Below are positions 25,980 through 36,169 of a stretch of 64,000 bases of DNA, piece by piece (position 1 is the stretch's first letter; each line of letters opens with the position of its first letter). The notes under the pieces are model-generated. The model worked only from the letters and a program-made list of their open reading frames with translations. It was not told the origin of the DNA and did no database searches. Source of the DNA: an uncultured Thiothrix sp. Its GTDB lineage: Bacteria; Pseudomonadota; Gammaproteobacteria; Thiotrichales; Thiotrichaceae. A program made the translations under genes and the position numbers. The DNA lies in NCBI RefSeq assembly GCF_937873765.1, contig NZ_CALMZC010000055.1, positions 1 through 64,000 of the forward strand. Reading direction: 5' to 3'.

Positions 25980-27488
25980 ATCCAAGGTATGCCGAACTTG
26001 GCGTTGTTTGCGTGTATCTGTACCTGCTTGTTGTACGGCTCGTTGGCGCAAACCGGGCACAAAGGGAATCTCACCTTTTTGCCCACTACGCGCATAGTCC
26101 GCTAATAATTGCTCAGTAAAAGTTTCGCTTAGCTCCAAGTCACTTAATGCAATATCATGCACTAACTTAAATAAGCGCGGCAAAGCAATTTGATGAGTTT
26201 GTCCAGAGCGTTGCTGTAACTGCTCACTCACCACCCAAAAGCGTGCAAACGGGGTTTCACCTAGCAGCAAATCCAAACTATGCTCAAACCGCCCTGAATT
26301 CCCAATGAGATCCCAATAGCGCGCAAACCGATTCATTTGCTGCATCGTGAACGGATCAATACGATCAGTCGCTAAAATGTTATAAGGTGGGTAGGGATTA
26401 AAAATTAAGCCGAAGGCTTCGGTATGGCGAATAATAGGCGCACCTCTCAGACGCTTGAGAATACCTACTTGAATCTCGTGCGGATGTAGTGCGACTAACT
26501 GATCAAAGCCTTGCGCGAAACTCACTAGATCCTCACCCGGCAGCCCAAAAATTAAATCCGTGTGTAAATGTGCAGCACTATGCTGACGCAGCCAACGCAG
26601 GTTTTCAATCGATTTGTCATTATCTTGTTTACGACTAATTAAAGCTTGTACTTCAGGATTGAAAGTTTGGATGCCAATCTCAAACTGTAAACTACCTGCA
26701 GGAAAACGCTGAATACACTCTTTTAAAACATCTGGCAAATGATCAGGCACTAGTTCAAAGTGGAGGAAAGTATCAGCATCCAGCCGCTCAAGAAAAAACT
26801 CTAAAATGAGTTGGGTAGTAGCTATTTTTAAATTAAAAGTACGATCAACAAATTTAAAATGACGCAAACCACGCTGCCACAATTGCTCCATTTCAGTTAA
26901 AAATTTATTTAATTCAAAAGGATAAGCGGTTTTATCCAAAGCTGACAAACAAAATTCACATTTAAAAGGACAACCCCGCGAAGCTTCTACATACACGAAA
27001 CGTTGTTTGATATCCGTATCGGTGTAGTGCTCATAAGGTAAATTTAATTGGGCTAAGGCTAGCAGTGGGCTTTGAATAAATTTTTCTTTTGGAGTTTGCC
27101 CAGTTAAAAGCTGAATACATAACTCGCGCAAACTTTGCTCAGCAGTACCGCTGACCACATAATCCGCTTGTTGGCTGATAGTTTGCCCTTCAGCTTCATA
27201 GCTCACTTCTGGACCACCTATTATAATAATTAATTGAGGCTGCAGCATTTTTAGCAGGCTTACAACTGCGGTAGTTTCCGTGACATTCCAAATATACACG
27301 CCGAAACCGACAATTTTAGGCTTTTTGGCCAGAATTTGCTCAACTATGTCCAAAGGGCGCATTGAGATCGTAAATTCTACTAACTCACTCTGAACTTGCA
27401 AAACGCCCAAATTCGCAAATAAATATCTTAGCCCTAGGGATGCATGGGTATAGCGTGCATTAAGCGTAGAAAGCAAAATTTCGGGCAT
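25971..27488 (-). CDS. B12-binding-domain radical SAM protein (DUF4080 type)
   Basis: Starting at ATG 27488 gives 505 residues beginning MPEILLSTLNARYTHASLGLRYL, the standard N-terminus of this family; a longer frame adds 13 unlikely residues. The N-terminal cobalamin-binding-like domain contains IIIIGGPEVSYE. The radical SAM core carries SRGCPFKCEFCLSALD with the three cluster cysteines, and a downstream barrel with LQFEIGIQTFNPEV and DLIFGLPGED. The C-terminal region matches DUF4080. These proteins are annotated as putative methyltransferases; no substrate is known. No Shine-Dalgarno sequence is obvious. Confidence 0.9.
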   Translation of the reverse strand: MPEILLSTLNARYTHASLGLRYLFANLGVLQVQSELVEFTISMRPLDIVEQILAKKPKIVGFGVYIWNVTETTAVVSLLKMLQPQLIIIIGGPEVSYEAEGQTISQQADYVVSGTAEQSLRELCIQLLTGQTPKEKFIQSPLLALAQLNLPYEHYTDTDIKQRFVYVEASRGCPFKCEFCLSALDKTAYPFELNKFLTEMEQLWQRGLRHFKFVDRTFNLKIATTQLILEFFLERLDADTFLHFELVPDHLPDVLKECIQRFPAGSLQFEIGIQTFNPEVQALISRKQDNDKSIENLRWLRQHSAAHLHTDLIFGLPGEDLVSFAQGFDQLVALHPHEIQVGILKRLRGAPIIRHTEAFGLIFNPYPPYNILATDRIDPFTMQQMNRFARYWDLIGNSGRFEHSLDLLLGETPFARFWVVSEQLQQRSGQTHQIALPRLFKLVHDIALSDLELSETFTEQLLADYARSGQKGEIPFVPGLRQRAVQQAGTDTRKQRQVRHTLDHS

Positions 27489-27904
27489 ATAGGTTAATAA
27501 TGAAAGAAGCGAAGCGCAGTCTAGCACAAAATGTGCAATGAATCTGATTTTCAGCCTGTTGTAAAGAGATTAGATGTAGTTTTAATGCGACATTTATAGG
27601 AACATTTAGTTCGATCAATCTATTTTTTAGATGACTTATTTTTTGATTAATCATAGTTTCATTATTTTGTCAAGAGAGGTTGCAAGCCTTATTTTAACTG
27701 GCTTCAGAGTTTTTTTATTAATATATAAAAAAAATAAATAAACATAAAAATCATCTATTTATCACCTAGACTACCATCCAAAAAATGGCGGCTAAGCCTA
27801 TTCATCCTTAGGGAAGCACGTGTTACAGTTCGCCCCGATTCATAGTTAATCCTCAAGGTTAGTTATGAATTTCTTTTATAAACAAACTGTTAGGTTATTG
27901 TTAT
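27489..27904. other. AT-rich intergenic region, no gene seen
   Basis: This 416-base divergent gap has a very A/T-rich core (about 27700-27770) that may contain promoters for the 3D-domain gene. I see no RNA gene, repeat or credible coding frame in it; a 64-codon minus frame overlapping the radical SAM start looks spurious. Confidence 0.5.
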
Positions 27905-28300
27905 ATGACTTTGTTTAACCATTTTCTAGCCTTACTAGTAATGGCGCTTGTTTGCTCAAGTCCAGTGCTAGCAGCCGGAAAGAAGGAGAAGACAATCAGT
28001 CTTCGCGTAACTGCAACTGCTTATAACTCTCTACCGAGTCAAACGGACGCAAGTCCAGACCTCGCTGCTTGGGGTGATCGTTTACGCCCAGGTATGAAAG
28101 CCATCGCTGTATCTCGTGACCTGCTTTATAAATATGGATTAAAACGCAAAGCTAAGGTACGGATCAGTGGGTTTGATGGTGAATTCCTAGTGCTCGATAA
28201 AATGCATGAGCGGTGGGAAAAAAAGATTGATATTTACATGGGGAAGGATCACCGCAAGGCACGGCGCTTTGGGCGCAAAAATGTGACGATTAAGTGGTAA
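27905..28300 (+). CDS. secreted 3D-domain protein
   Basis: This 131-residue precursor has a signal peptide ending SSPVLAA. The mature part carries the 3D fold: LRVTATAYNSLPSQTDASPD, AAWGDRLRPGMKAIAVSRDLL, VRISGFDGEFLVLDKM and KKIDIYMGKD. The conserved aspartates named in the 3D domain are present. The fold is that of the MltA/RlpA-type double-psi barrel; stand-alone versions are exported and presumably act on the cell wall. A strong terminator follows, so it is monocistronic. Confidence 0.88.
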   Translation: MTLFNHFLALLVMALVCSSPVLAAGKKEKTISLRVTATAYNSLPSQTDASPDLAAWGDRLRPGMKAIAVSRDLLYKYGLKRKAKVRISGFDGEFLVLDKMHERWEKKIDIYMGKDHRKARRFGRKNVTIKW

Positions 28301-28325
28301 TTCGTTAGTTCCAAGGATGGACACA

Positions 28326-28349
28326 AGCCCGCTTTATGCGGGCTTTTTC
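28326..28349 (+). terminator. rho-independent terminator of the 3D-domain gene
   Basis: AGCCCGC pairs with GCGGGCT across a 5-base loop and is followed by a run of T. Confidence 0.9.
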
Positions 28350-28619
28350 TTATCGACTCACACTAAAGTTTGTTCGCTTACAACGACTGACTATTAAGAA
28401 AACTAATTAACTTAGACCAAATCTATTCATTCCAAGACCAGTGGTGCACTGCTTATTAGTCAATTAGTAAGCTTCAAGAGTTAGAGAAACATAACACCAC
28501 TTATCACCCTAAACCCACCATTAACTATCTTTACTGATTATTTCAACTTATCAAATAAATATTATTTGAATATAAATTCAAATAACTAATTGATCAGTAA
28601 TGATCTAAAGAAGTCCAAA

Positions 28620-30083
28620 ATGAACAATAAATATGCTTTATCAGTGGGTTTAGCAATTGCCTTAGCAACTTGTACGAACTCTATTCATGCAGCTTATAGC
28701 TTAGATACTGAACTGCGTTCTCTAATTAAGCAGAATGGCCTAAGCGGAGACCCTAGCAAAGGGCGTACTATCCCTACTATTAGTAGCCCGAAAGCCCAGT
28801 TAGGCATGCGTTTATTCTTTAATAAAGCATTGGGTGGCAATAAAGATACGGCCTGTGTCACTTGTCATCATCCTTTATTGGGTGGTGGTGACGATTTGGC
28901 TCTCTCAATTGGCGTGGGGGCAGTCAATCCTGATTTATTAGGCCCTGGACGTTTACAGGTATTAGGGCATCCAAATGTTCCACGCAATGCACCTACCACC
29001 TTTAATATGTCTTTATGGGACGTCTCTGTTTTCTGGGATGGACGCATTGAAAGTCTAACGAAACAAACGGGTATGAATGGGAGCATAGGAGGTATCCGAA
29101 CTCCAAGTACGCCTTTAGGTATAGCTGATCTACAAGCAGGTACTAATTTAGTCGCTGCTCAAGCCAAATTTCCAGTCACCTCCCATGATGAAATGCGTGG
29201 TGATTTAGCAGCTAATAGGGAAAATCCTTATGTATGGACACATTTAGCGGGCCGCTTAGGTGGTTTTGGTGAAGGTATTGGTGAATTACCTCAACCTGAA
29301 TATTGGCTAAGTCTATTTAGAAAAGTGTACGGTACGCCAACTAGCTCACCCGAGCAGGTGATAACGACCCAAAATATTTTCGATGCTATTGGTGAATATG
29401 AGCGCTCACAAACCTTCACCCACAATCCTTGGCAAACTTATATCCAAGGGAATAACCAAGCCTTAAGTGAAAGTGCTAAACGAGGAGCAGTGCTATTTTA
29501 CAAGCCCTATCAACAAGGCGGTGGTAACTGTGTTGCTTGTCATAAAGGAGACAAACTTACCGACGAGAAGTTCTATAATTTAGCTATGCCACAGTTGGGC
29601 AAAGGTGGGCGTGGTGGAGCAGATAATACTCACGACTACGGACGTGGTAATGAAACGCAACTATATACTGATCGCTTCACATTCCGTACACCTTCCTTAC
29701 TAAATGTGGAAGGGACTAAACCTTATTCACATGCAGGTGCCTACTATACTCTAGAAGCGGTGATCCAACACCATTTAGACCCCTCTTGGGCAGTCGCTAA
29801 TTATCAGCTTAACCGAGTAAAAAATGAAAATCCGGGCATTCAAACCGAAAATGCACAGAAGAATACCTTTGAAGCCCTGAATAAATTACGTGAAGATCAA
29901 CAAAAAGGCATAACCCCGCTACGGCCTGCACGTTTAAGCAAAACTGCTATCGAGGATTTAGCAAACTTTTTACGCTCTTTAACAGATCCCTGCATTAAAA
30001 GTGCAGCCTGCTTAGCACCTTGGATGCCGCCCTCGAATGAAGACCCTAATGGCTTACAGCTTGAAGCACAATTTAAATTTTAG
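28620..30083 (+). CDS. MauG/cytochrome-c-peroxidase-family dihaem protein
   Basis: The ATG at 28620 has an AAAGAAG upstream and gives 487 residues with a signal peptide (ending SIHAA). Two haem c sites are visible: CVTCH near residue 80 in the N-terminal domain and CVACH near residue 302. Family segments include GMRLFFNKALGGNKDTACVT, LLGGGDDLALS, RNAPTTFNMSLWDVSVFWDG and FRTPSLLNVEGTKPYSHAG. Members are periplasmic peroxidases or MauG-like oxidases. A further Cys pair occurs near the C-terminus (PCIKSAACLAPW). No mau operon is present, so a generic dihaem peroxidase role is more likely. Confidence 0.9.
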   Translation: MNNKYALSVGLAIALATCTNSIHAAYSLDTELRSLIKQNGLSGDPSKGRTIPTISSPKAQLGMRLFFNKALGGNKDTACVTCHHPLLGGGDDLALSIGVGAVNPDLLGPGRLQVLGHPNVPRNAPTTFNMSLWDVSVFWDGRIESLTKQTGMNGSIGGIRTPSTPLGIADLQAGTNLVAAQAKFPVTSHDEMRGDLAANRENPYVWTHLAGRLGGFGEGIGELPQPEYWLSLFRKVYGTPTSSPEQVITTQNIFDAIGEYERSQTFTHNPWQTYIQGNNQALSESAKRGAVLFYKPYQQGGGNCVACHKGDKLTDEKFYNLAMPQLGKGGRGGADNTHDYGRGNETQLYTDRFTFRTPSLLNVEGTKPYSHAGAYYTLEAVIQHHLDPSWAVANYQLNRVKNENPGIQTENAQKNTFEALNKLREDQQKGITPLRPARLSKTAIEDLANFLRSLTDPCIKSAACLAPWMPPSNEDPNGLQLEAQFKF

Positions 30084-30128
30084 GTAAAAGCTATACTAAT
30101 CAAGAATTTTCAAATCGCTTAGATTACA

Positions 30129-30154
30129 GGCATCTAAATTTAGATGCCTTTTTT
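30129..30154 (+). terminator. rho-independent terminator of the dihaem gene
   Basis: GGCATCTAAA (30129-30138) and TTTAGATGCC (30139-30148) form a perfect palindrome followed by six T. It lies just before the convergent polA stop. Confidence 0.85.
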
Positions 30155-30155
30155 C

Positions 30156-32915
30156 TTAGTGAGCTTCATCCCAATTAGCACCTACACCCATTTCTACTAA
30201 TAAAGGCACCGATAAACTCACTGCATGGGTCATAAGCTCAGCGATTTTTGGTTGCACCAAACTTAACTCCCCCTCAGGGACTTCAAACACTAACTCATCA
30301 TGCACCTGCAGGATCATTTTGGTCTGCACTTGGCTAGCGCTTAACCAATGATCCACGGCAATCATCGCTTTTTTAATAATATCAGCAGCACTACCCTGCA
30401 TAGGTGCATTGATGGCAGTGCGCTCAGCATATTGGCGAGTTGCAGCATTACGCGATTTAATATCCGGTAAGAACAAGTGCCGTCCAAATAAGGTTTCGAC
30501 ATAGCCTTGAGCACGTGCTTGCTCACGGGTAGTTTCCATATAGGCTTTTACACCCGGATAGCGGGCAAAATATAAATCGACATAGGCTTGAGCTTCACGC
30601 CGATCCACATTTAATTGCCGTGCCAAACCAAACGCCGACATCCCATAAATCAGACCAAAATTGATGGCTTTGGCTGCACGGCGCTGTTCAGTAGTGACCG
30701 TTTCTAAACTCATGCCAAACACTTCAGCCGCTGTCGCACGATGCACATCCAAACCGTGCGCAAAGGCATCCAGTAAACTCTGATCACCCGATAAATGCGC
30801 CATAATGCGTAATTCAATTTGTGAATAATCCGCTGCTAGCAATTTACAACCGGACTCTGCGATAAAGGCTTGGCGAATCCGCCGTCCGGCGGCAGTACGA
30901 ATCGGAATATTTTGTAAGTTCGGCTCAGTGGATGAAAGCCGCCCTGTTGCGGCAACCGCTTGATGATAGGAGGTATGTACCCGTCCTGTGCGGGCATTAA
31001 TCTGTTCAGGTAAACGATCTGTATAAGTTGATTTGAGTTTACTTAAACCGCGATGCTCCAAAATTAACGCGGGTAATTGATGACCTAAATCCGCCAATTC
31101 CTCTAATACATCTTCAGCAGTTGAGGGTTGCCCTTTCGGTGTTTTACGCAAAATCGGTAAACCCAGCTTTTCAAAGAAAATTTCTTGAATTTGTTTGGGC
31201 GAAGCTAGATTGAACTCTCGTCCAGCAACTTTATAAGACTCCTCCACCAATGCTTGCATACGTTGCTCAAGCTCAAGGCTTTGCTTATTCAGCATCAGAG
31301 CATCGACTTTCACCCCATTGCGTTCCATCGTAGACAAGATGGGAACTAGAGGAATTTCGACTTGTTCATACAACTCGCGTTGCCCATCTAAGGCTTGTAG
31401 TTGTGGCCAAAAATACTGATGTAAGCGCAAGGTATAATCTGCATCTTCTGCGGCATACGGAGTCGCTTGCTCCAGAGCAACTTGATTAAAAGTGAGCTGA
31501 CTTTTGCCTTTACCTGCAATATCCTCGAAGTGAATCGTCGTATGCTGTAAATGCTGTTCACAGAGGGTATCAAAATCATGGCGGCTCGCGGTTGAATCCA
31601 GCACATAGGATTCCAACATCGTGTCCTGCTTAATCCCATTTAAAGTAATGCCATGATTGAGTAACACATTACGATCATATTTAAGATTTTGCCCAATCTT
31701 ACCCACGCTTGGGTTTTCTAATAAAGGTTTGAGTTGAGCTAAGGTGGCTTCGCGATTTAACTGTACCGGTGCACCTAAATAATCATGCGCTAAGGGTAAA
31801 TAAGCCGCCTCACCCGCTTGCAGAGCAAAGGATACACCCACAATCTGTGCATCCATATAACTCAAACTTGTGGTTTCGGTATCAAAGGCAAACTCACCGG
31901 ACGCTTGCAGACGAGTCAGCCATTGCTCTAGCTCAGCTTGGGTGAGAATGGTCTGATACTGCGTAGTGCTAGGATTCTGAACAGAGGGTAAATTTAAGGG
32001 TAAAGAAGAGGGCACTGAACTTGGATTGACCGCACTAGTGTTAGTCAACTTAGACTTCGGTAACTCTAATTTATCTAAAGCATTCAAGCGCGAGCGGAAT
32101 TCGTAACGGGTATAGAACTCGCGTAAAGTTTCTATATCAGGCGAACTAAACGCTAAGTCTTCTGGATTGATTTTTAAGGGCACGTTGCATTTAATTGTGA
32201 CCAACTCATAGGACAAAGGCAAATGTACCAAAGCCGACCGTAGATTCTCGCCCACCTTGCCTTTAAAGACTTCAGCATGCTGGATAATCTGTGCGAGCGA
32301 GTCATATTCTTGTAACCATTTAACCGCCGTTTTTGGCCCAACTTTATCCACACCCGGCACATTGTCCACAGCGTCCCCCATCAGCGCTAAATAATCACGA
32401 ATACGCTCAGGAAGTACACCAAATTTTGCCACCACGCCTGCTGGATCAAGATAGGTGTTGCTCATGGTATTGATGAGATGTACACGCTCATCCACCAGTT
32501 GTGCCATATCTTTATCGCTGGTGGAGATCACCACACGCCCCTCATACGCCTTAGCCAGCGTGCCAATCACATCATCGGCCTCAACCCCTTCAACAATGAT
32601 TAGGGGATAACCTAAGGCCTTCACCATGTCTAAGAGTGGTTGAATTTGCTGACGTAAGTCCTCTGGCATCGGTGGGCGGTTGGCTTTATAAGCAGGGTAG
32701 AGTTCATCACGAAAGGTTTTACCCGAAGCATCGAAGACCACTGCCATATGCTCAGGTTCATAATCTTTGCGAAGCTTATCCAGCATATTTAAGACCCCAT
32801 GCATAGCACCGGTTGCTTCACCTTTGGAGTTAGTTAAAGATGGTAAAGCGTGAAAAGCGCGAAATAGATAGGATGACCCATCGACTAGAATGAGGGGCTT
32901 GCTAGGGGAACTCAT
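30156..32915 (-). CDS. polA: DNA polymerase I
   Basis: This 919-residue protein has all three PolA domains. The 5'-3' exonuclease (residues 1-290) shows LILVDGSSYLFRAFHALP and ADDVIGTLA. The 3'-5' proofreading domain has its DxE in FAFDTETTSLSY and the late YAAEDADYTLRLH. The polymerase domain (about 500-919) contains LLAADYSQIELRIMAHLS, RRAAKAINFGLIYG and LQVHDELVFE. Proofreading residues appear intact. It fills Okazaki-fragment and repair gaps and removes RNA primers. The gene is monocistronic on the minus strand. Confidence 0.99.
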   Translation of the reverse strand: MSSPSKPLILVDGSSYLFRAFHALPSLTNSKGEATGAMHGVLNMLDKLRKDYEPEHMAVVFDASGKTFRDELYPAYKANRPPMPEDLRQQIQPLLDMVKALGYPLIIVEGVEADDVIGTLAKAYEGRVVISTSDKDMAQLVDERVHLINTMSNTYLDPAGVVAKFGVLPERIRDYLALMGDAVDNVPGVDKVGPKTAVKWLQEYDSLAQIIQHAEVFKGKVGENLRSALVHLPLSYELVTIKCNVPLKINPEDLAFSSPDIETLREFYTRYEFRSRLNALDKLELPKSKLTNTSAVNPSSVPSSLPLNLPSVQNPSTTQYQTILTQAELEQWLTRLQASGEFAFDTETTSLSYMDAQIVGVSFALQAGEAAYLPLAHDYLGAPVQLNREATLAQLKPLLENPSVGKIGQNLKYDRNVLLNHGITLNGIKQDTMLESYVLDSTASRHDFDTLCEQHLQHTTIHFEDIAGKGKSQLTFNQVALEQATPYAAEDADYTLRLHQYFWPQLQALDGQRELYEQVEIPLVPILSTMERNGVKVDALMLNKQSLELEQRMQALVEESYKVAGREFNLASPKQIQEIFFEKLGLPILRKTPKGQPSTAEDVLEELADLGHQLPALILEHRGLSKLKSTYTDRLPEQINARTGRVHTSYHQAVAATGRLSSTEPNLQNIPIRTAAGRRIRQAFIAESGCKLLAADYSQIELRIMAHLSGDQSLLDAFAHGLDVHRATAAEVFGMSLETVTTEQRRAAKAINFGLIYGMSAFGLARQLNVDRREAQAYVDLYFARYPGVKAYMETTREQARAQGYVETLFGRHLFLPDIKSRNAATRQYAERTAINAPMQGSAADIIKKAMIAVDHWLSASQVQTKMILQVHDELVFEVPEGELSLVQPKIAELMTHAVSLSVPLLVEMGVGANWDEAH

Positions 32916-32993
32916 GGTTTAGGCTCGTGAAAACTTAAGAGCCTTAAGGTTAGCGTGCTTTCAGAATGGGAGCGAGGAGAATTAAGCAGCACT

Positions 32994-33021
32994 AAAAACA
33001 AAGCCCCTAATAAGGGGCTTT
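32994..33021 (-). terminator. rho-independent terminator of ppk2
   Basis: On the minus strand AAAGCCCC/GGGGCTTT arms (33000-33007 and 33014-33021) are followed by TGTTTTTAG. Confidence 0.82.
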
Positions 33022-33045
33022 GCGAAGTATAATTAGAAGTCCTGC

Positions 33046-34116
33046 TTATAAGTCAGCCATAATATTGGCGCGACCGACAATCAAAGGATCAATAGATTGA
33101 ATATTACGCAGATCCTTACCATTGTAGTGAACTTTATGCAGAACATAACGCATAGCATTTAAACGGGCGCGTTTTTTGCAGTCCGACTTCACGACTGTCC
33201 ACGGTGCTTCTGCAGTATCAGTGTGGAAGAACATGGCTTCTTTAGCAGTGGTATAAGAGTCCCATTTATCCAAAGAAGCTAAGTCGATTGGACTGAGTTT
33301 CCATTGTTTTAATGGGTGTAGCTTGCGCTCTTCAAAACGTCGGCGTTGCTCCGCACGACTCACCGAGAACCAGAACTTAATTAAATGAATCCCACTACTC
33401 GCTAAATGGCGTTCAAACTCTGGGACTTGACGTAAAAAATCATCGTATTCTCGATCAGAACAAAAACCCATCACTCGTTCAACCCCAGCACGGTTGTACC
33501 AAGAGCGGTCAAACAACACAATTTCACCCGCTGTTGGCAAATGCTGGATATAACGTTGAAAATACCATTGACCACGTTCTGCTTCAGTCGGCTTTTCCAA
33601 AGCAACGACACGTGCACCCCGTGGGTTGATATGTTCCATAAAACGCTTGATCGTCCCCCCTTTACCCGCCGCATCACGTCCTTCAAACAGGATGACGATG
33701 CGTTGACCCGTCTCTCTCACCCACATTTGCAGCTTTAATAATTCAACCTGCAAACGGAATTTTTCTTTTTCATAATTCTTCCGTGACATACGGTTTTTAT
33801 AGGGATAAACCGCAGAACGCCAGTTATCGACTAACTCATCATCCTTATTCACCACCGCTTTTGGAGCATGCGTTTGCCAACGAACCAGCGCCGCCTCTAA
33901 AGCTTCTTTATCATCCGGTGAAGCCCCTTCCAGCATCACTTGTAAACGCTTGAGCATCTCTTCTGCATCCGCAGGACTCGCTCGCTTAGCCTCATCTAAA
34001 ATTTCAGTCGCCGCGATAATCTGCGCATTTTGTGCAGCAGTTACTGCTTCCACTGCATTGAGAGCCTCAACTCCTGTTTCTGTTTCGTTTATTGAATGTT
34101 CTTCTTTCGTATCCAT
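33046..34116 (-). CDS. ppk2: polyphosphate kinase 2
   Basis: The ATG at 34116 follows CTGGAGTTC and gives 356 residues; a longer frame adds 26 doubtful residues. The N-terminal 90 residues are an Ala/Glu-rich helical extension. The PPK2 kinase domain then shows Walker A LFEGRDAAGKGGTIKRF, the lid-associated VALEKPTEAERGQWYFQRY, Walker B VLFDRSWYNRAGVERVMGF and HLIKFWFSVSRAEQRRRFEER. PPK2 enzymes transfer phosphate between polyphosphate and nucleoside di- or monophosphates. Together with phaC this points to a storage-granule-forming organism. It is divergent from the IalB-family gene. Confidence 0.94.
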   Translation of the reverse strand: MDTKEEHSINETETGVEALNAVEAVTAAQNAQIIAATEILDEAKRASPADAEEMLKRLQVMLEGASPDDKEALEAALVRWQTHAPKAVVNKDDELVDNWRSAVYPYKNRMSRKNYEKEKFRLQVELLKLQMWVRETGQRIVILFEGRDAAGKGGTIKRFMEHINPRGARVVALEKPTEAERGQWYFQRYIQHLPTAGEIVLFDRSWYNRAGVERVMGFCSDREYDDFLRQVPEFERHLASSGIHLIKFWFSVSRAEQRRRFEERKLHPLKQWKLSPIDLASLDKWDSYTTAKEAMFFHTDTAEAPWTVVKSDCKKRARLNAMRYVLHKVHYNGKDLRNIQSIDPLIVGRANIMADL

Positions 34117-34254
34117 ATGAACTCCAGCTTGCCTTAATCTGTCATAAGACAAGCGTATGTTATTTGTCAATTGAGTTGCGTTGATGAATGTCAAAGGACT
34201 TCGAGTGCTATAATGAAATCCTTACGCACTTATTATTATAGTGGAGACTAAACG

Positions 34255-34755
34255 ATGAGTTTAAAATTCGGATCATTTGTTGCGCTAGCTGTGGTGACTT
34301 TACTAGTAGCAACTAATGCTAATGCCGCCAATGCAAAAACTGGGCAACGCTTCGGGGATTGGGGTGTTAAATGTGAAACCATTCCTGATAAATCCCAAGT
34401 CTGTTATGTCCAGCAAGTGCTATCTGAAAAAGGTAGCAAACAACCTTTAATGATTACCGTGTTAGGTTATGGCAAAGGTAAACCTTTCCCGACAGCAATT
34501 TTTGAATTGCCCAAAGGGGTGGATATGAAACAAGGCGTACAATTAAAGGTTGACAAAAACCAAGCTGTCGCTTTCCAAGGCAAGTGCGATCAACAAGGTT
34601 GTCGCGCTGGCTTTACTTTAGATAATGCTATGATGCAACAGATTGCTAAGGGTCAGCGTGCTTTACTGGCTTATCGCCCAGGTCCTAATAAAGAACCCGT
34701 AATTTTACCAATTTCCTTAAAAGGTTTAGCTCCCGGCTTAAAAGCCGTTAAATAA
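34255..34755 (+). CDS. invasion-associated locus B (IalB) family periplasmic protein
   Basis: This 166-residue precursor has a signal peptide ending NANAAN. The mature protein starts TGQRFGDWGVKCETIPDKSQVCYVQQVL and continues MITVLGYGKGKPFPTAIFELPKGVD, GKCDQQGCRAGFTL and ALLAYRP, the regular IalB-domain blocks with its paired cysteines. IalB was named in Bartonella, where it aids erythrocyte invasion, but most homologues are in free-living bacteria with no known function. GGAG precedes the ATG. Confidence 0.9.
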   Translation: MSLKFGSFVALAVVTLLVATNANAANAKTGQRFGDWGVKCETIPDKSQVCYVQQVLSEKGSKQPLMITVLGYGKGKPFPTAIFELPKGVDMKQGVQLKVDKNQAVAFQGKCDQQGCRAGFTLDNAMMQQIAKGQRALLAYRPGPNKEPVILPISLKGLAPGLKAVK

Positions 34756-34782
34756 ATTAAAGTGTAGAGAAACAGGCTTGCA

Positions 34783-34816
34783 TATACCCCAATTCTTTAA
34801 CCATCATTGGGGTATA
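34783..34816. repeat. hairpin between convergent ialB-like gene and mnmE
   Basis: TATACCCCAAT (34783-34793) pairs perfectly with ATTGGGGTATA (34806-34816). There is no T-run on either side, so it is a bidirectional 3'-end hairpin at best. Confidence 0.55.
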
Positions 34817-34827
34817 TAGGTAAAAGT

Positions 34828-36162
34828 TTATTTACCGATACAGAATGAACTAAAGATTTCGCCTAATAAATCATCAGAAGTAAACCTACCAGTGATTTGC
34901 CCTAAAGCATCTTGTGCTAAACGCAACTCTTCAGCCATTAACTCACCTGCATTAAAAACGAGTAATTGCTGCTCAGCGCGCTCCACAGCGGCTTGCGTAA
35001 TCTCCAAAGCTTGCAAATGACGTCGCCTTGCTATAAAAGTATCTTCGCGCTCACCCTGATACCCCATTCGCGCTTTCAGCTCCGCTTTGAGTACATCTAA
35101 ACCCAAACCTTGCTTAGCCGAAATATATAGATGTTGTCCTTGCTTACCAACCGCTTTGCCTGTTAGATCCACTTTATTATGCACCGTCAATACCGGAATA
35201 CTGGACGGGAGTTTAGTGAGGATGGACATATGCTCGGCACTTTCTATCTGAGTATCATCGACTAGCATTAGAATTAAATCAGCTTGCTCAACTTCACGCC
35301 AAGCCCGCTCGATACCAATTTTTTCAACCGGATCATTACTCTCACGTAATCCTGCAGTATCTACAATATGTAAAGGCATGCCCTCTAAATTAATCCGCTC
35401 ACGCAAAATATCACGAGTCGTACCTGCTATATCGGTGACAATCGCCGTTTCTTGCCCAGCGAGCGCATTCAATAAGCTTGACTTACCTGCATTCGGCCGC
35501 CCGACAATCACTAGATGCATACCGTCGCGTAATAAACTACCTTGTTGCGCCTTTTGAAAAATTTCAGTTAATTGCTGTTTGATCATTGCAAGACGCAGAG
35601 TGACAACTGAGTCTGCTAAAAAATCTATTTCTTCATCAGGAAAATCTAAGGCAGCTTCCACATAAACACGCAATTCGATTAAGGCTGTGAGTAAGTCATT
35701 CACAGCCTTGGAAAACTCACCTTGCAAAGAACGCAAAGCAGAACGAGCCGCTTGCTCAGAACTAGAATCGATTAAATCGGCAATCGCTTCGGCTTGGGCT
35801 AAATCTAATTTGTTATTTAAAAAAGCACGCTCAGAAAACTCTCCGGGACGGGCTAAACGCGCACCCAATTCTAAGCAGCGCTTCAGCACCATATCCAGCA
35901 CCACTACCCCACCATGCCCTTGCAGTTCTAAAACCTCTTCGCCGGTAAAGGAATGGGGCGCAGGAAAAAACAGAGCTAAGCCATCATCTAAAACACTACC
36001 ATCTTGAGCACGGAATGAACGGTGGCTAGCAATACGAGAAGGAGGGACTTGGCCAAGCAATTGCTCAGCCAAGGATCTTAGATTTGAACCAGAGAGACGA
36101 ATAATACCGATACCCCCTCGTCCGGGTGGAGTTGCTATGGCAGCAATGGTATCGGTATTCAT
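34828..36162 (-). CDS. mnmE: MnmE, tRNA uridine-5-carboxymethylaminomethyl modification GTPase
   Basis: This 444-residue protein starts [25 protein letters not shown], has the G-domain P-loop [15 protein letters not shown], switch region [16 protein letters not shown] and the NKVD-type specificity motif VHNKVDL, and ends with the family-invariant FCIGK. With MnmG it modifies U34 of certain tRNAs. It follows yidC by 7 bases. In many gammaproteobacteria mnmG-rsmG-parAB follow nearby; here mnmE is the last gene of the run and those genes are not in the window. Confidence 0.98.
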   Translation of the reverse strand: MNTDTIAAIATPPGRGGIGIIRLSGSNLRSLAEQLLGQVPPSRIASHRSFRAQDGSVLDDGLALFFPAPHSFTGEEVLELQGHGGVVVLDMVLKRCLELGARLARPGEFSERAFLNNKLDLAQAEAIADLIDSSSEQAARSALRSLQGEFSKAVNDLLTALIELRVYVEAALDFPDEEIDFLADSVVTLRLAMIKQQLTEIFQKAQQGSLLRDGMHLVIVGRPNAGKSSLLNALAGQETAIVTDIAGTTRDILRERINLEGMPLHIVDTAGLRESNDPVEKIGIERAWREVEQADLILMLVDDTQIESAEHMSILTKLPSSIPVLTVHNKVDLTGKAVGKQGQHLYISAKQGLGLDVLKAELKARMGYQGEREDTFIARRRHLQALEITQAAVERAEQQLLVFNAGELMAEELRLAQDALGQITGRFTSDDLLGEIFSSFCIGK

Positions 36163-36169
36163 CAGTTAC

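Noticed and set aside
27460..27654. A 64-codon minus-strand frame upstream of the radical SAM gene
   Set aside because: It overlaps the radical SAM start in another frame, has no ribosome binding site and no known domain.
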